Shown here one piece after another: positions 3,942 to 5,637 of a DNA stretch of 5,637 nucleotides. The position numbers were made by a program, and so were the translations under genes. Under the pieces are notes generated by a model. That model saw only the letters and a list, made by a program, of their open reading frames with translations. It did not search any database and was not told the origin of the DNA. This DNA is from an uncultured Collinsella sp. (GTDB lineage Bacteria; Actinomycetota; Coriobacteriia; Coriobacteriales; Coriobacteriaceae), in assembly GCA_900549455.1 (NCBI GenBank), contig UROM01000112.1, positions 1 to 5,637 of the forward strand, read 5' to 3'. The stretch's first letter is position 1. The number at the start of each line of letters is the position of its first letter.

Positions 3942-5605
3942 ATGCCTGTTCGAATCTATACCACCAATGCCGGCACGGATTTGAGCGATGCCGAGTCGGC
4001 GTTGCTTGCCGACCTTATTGCCCGCCACGGACGTGCCGTGCTGCTGGCGCCTACGTTTGCCGAGCTCGACCTGTGCCGTCATGATGCGGCGGAAGCCGGG
4101 GTTTCACTAGGTATCGACTACAAGACGCCTACATCGTGGCTTCGCTCGCTTTGGGAGCTTTTGGGCGACGGGCGCGGTTTCGTGGACAACCTGCAACGCC
4201 AGATGCTGTTTTCGGACATGGTAACGCGTCTCGACGATGCCGATTTGCAGCCGCTTTCGCGCAGCCAGGGCACGGTGCGCATGCTTGCGCGCATGGCCCG
4301 CGACGTGCTGCCGGGTGTGGTGGGGACGACGGCCGAGCGATGCCGTGGAAACAATTGCCAGCCTGAGCCAAAAAGCGATGCCGAGGCTCGTGTGTTCGAG
4401 CTTTTGCGCGCATATGCGGACGGTTTGGACCGTCGAGATATGGTCGAGCCCTGCGAGGCAGCCGACATTATGGCCGGTGTCCTGGCCGATAGCCTGCCGG
4501 CGTGCACCCGCGCCGTATGCGTGCGCGGTATCACGTCGTTTACGTACGCACTGCTCGAGCTACTGTCTGCCGTGGCGAACAATGGGGGAGAGGTCGTCGT
4601 GCTGCTTGCCCGCGAGCAGGCGGCGATGCGCGAGGAGCTTGCCGTGGCATTTGATGCCCGCGGTGTGCTGTTTGAGGTCGCGCCGCTGGGGGAGGACGCC
4701 GTCGCGTCTGATGCCGCTTGCGGGACCGCCGCTCAGCCTGCCTTTATTGAGGTCGCCGGCCCCCATGCCCGTGCTCATGTCTATGCGGACGCCATCGATA
4801 AGTTGGTGAAAGCGTACAAGGAGTCCAAGGCCGATAAAGCCACTGCAACGCCCACCGACCCCGTGCGCGTGCTCGTCGTTTCTGCCCGGGCACCCCAGCT
4901 GTTCGGTGAGCTCGCCTCTCGTCTGGCAGCTCGTCATATCGCTGCCGAGACAGTTGAGTTCACGGCGTTTTCCCAGTCCATTGCGGGCAGGCAGTTTGCG
5001 GCGCTTGCCGGCCTGATCGAGCGCATGAAGGCCGCCGATGAGGGCGCGGCGTCAAAGACCGAGTGGTGGCCCGCGCCGGAGCTTACCGACTGGATTTACA
5101 GCCCGCTTTCGGGCGCTGATGCCGTCAATGCCCGTACCTTCGATAAGAATATGCGTCTCTCGCGTAGCAAGACTACCGCGGGCGTTAAGAGTCTGCTTCA
5201 GAGCGTCCAGGGCCAGGTGAGGGGCGCGCGCAGGGCGGCGAGCGACGACAACTGGTTTAAGAACGTACCGTGTGTGGTTTCGGACGTGTTCCAGGCGCTG
5301 TGGCGTGACAAGCCCGTGACGGCGCTTAAGGCCATGCTTGCCGTCGCCGAGGCGTTGCCCGATCGCTCGCTGGGCAGCTTGGATGGCCAAGCCCGTCGCC
5401 AGGCGGAGGTGGCCCTGCTGCGCCACGCCATCGAGATCCTTATGAATGGCGCCCGCGCGCTCGACGTGTCGCAGGCCGCGACCGTGCCCGTGCTCGATGG
5501 CATTCGCACCAAGGTGGACAAGCGTAGCACCGCCTACGATTACGAGACCCACGAGGTTGACCGTGCGCCACGTGCTCAGGTTCGTTTTGCTTCGCTTGCC
5601 GATGC
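3942..5605 (+). CDS. AddB/RexB-like exonuclease-helicase subunit, 3' end missing
   Basis: From the ATG at 3942, with GGAGG (3934-3938) just upstream, the frame is open for 554 full codons to the adapter and has no stop in the window. AddB/RexB partners AddA in the RecBCD-like complex that resects double-strand breaks. AddB-like features: VLLAPTFAELDLCRHDA at 33-49, like the family's 'LLVPEQFS' segment; TPTSWLRSLW at 62-71; AVCVRGITSFTYALLELLSAVANNGGEVVVLL at 191-222, like 'DGFTDFTPLQLELL'; and IEVAGPHARAHVYADAIDKLV at 269-289, followed by VRVLVVSARAPQLFGELASRLAARHI at 308-333. The N-terminus has no Walker A motif: the place where AddB carries GxxGxGKS reads YTTNAGTDLSDAE. AddB proteins are about 1,000-1,150 residues, so half is lost, including the expected C-terminal PD-(D/E)XK nuclease and Fe-S cysteines. 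Identity is by pattern only and divergent, so no symbol is given. Confidence 0.72.
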
Positions 5606-5637
5606 CTGTCTCTTATACACATCTCCGAGCCCACGAG
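5606..5637 (+). other. Nextera library adapter (P7/read-2 side), not genomic
   Basis: The 19-base mosaic end in reverse orientation (5606-5624) is followed by CCGAGCCCACGAG (5625-5637), the start of the Nextera read-2 primer complement. It replaces the genome after 5605. Read on the minus strand it gives the well-known spurious peptide MGSEMCIRDR. Confidence 0.98.

Noticed and set aside
4118..5552. Several minus-strand and plus-strand frames of 60-190 codons
   Set aside because: All lie within the continuous AddB-like frame, overlap it in other phases and show GC-rich, Arg/Ala-rich shadow composition.

Overview
The window looks like chromosomal DNA of a high-GC gut actinobacterium, most likely a coriobacterium near Collinsella. 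This rests on the GC-rich coding sequence, the character of the proteins and the GGGGACGG-type intergenic repeats, recalled from memory and not from a search. Both ends are Illumina Nextera library adapter, not genome: bases 1-48 (part of P5, an 8-base index, read-1 primer and mosaic end) and 5606-5637 (mosaic end and part of the read-2 primer). The biological insert is 49-5605. The genes cut at each end are cut by library construction.

Layout of the insert. Minus strand: mnmA (49-861, missing its C-terminus) preceded by cysK (1041-1979), with a terminator hairpin and a possible extended -10 promoter between them. A 253-base divergent region (1980-2232) holds a good candidate cysK promoter, a candidate promoter for an Rrf2-family regulator, and several inverted repeats that could be operators. 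Plus strand: rrf2 (2233-2661), ending at a hairpin it shares with the convergent minus-strand gene for a small four-helix membrane protein of the phage-holin-4_2/YvlD family (2798-3163). A 323-base divergent region then leads to yerC (3487-3786, plus), a TrpR-fold regulator with a strong terminator. Last is a long plus-strand frame (3942-5605) open to the contig end. It encodes the N-terminal half of an AddB/RexB-like recombination nuclease subunit.

The left half reads as a sulfur-handling neighbourhood. CysK makes cysteine, MnmA uses cysteine-derived sulfur to thiolate tRNA wobble uridine, and the Rrf2 regulator carries a four-cysteine cluster that could hold an Fe-S cluster, so it may sense cysteine or Fe-S status. 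No cysteine desulfurase is in the window. The right half is unrelated housekeeping: a membrane protein, a small DNA-binding protein and a DNA repair subunit. I see no tRNA, rRNA, CRISPR, IS element or prophage. The most unusual small-scale signal is a 16-codon ORF with two Trp codons ending three bases before yerC. I do not see a wholly new multi-gene system.
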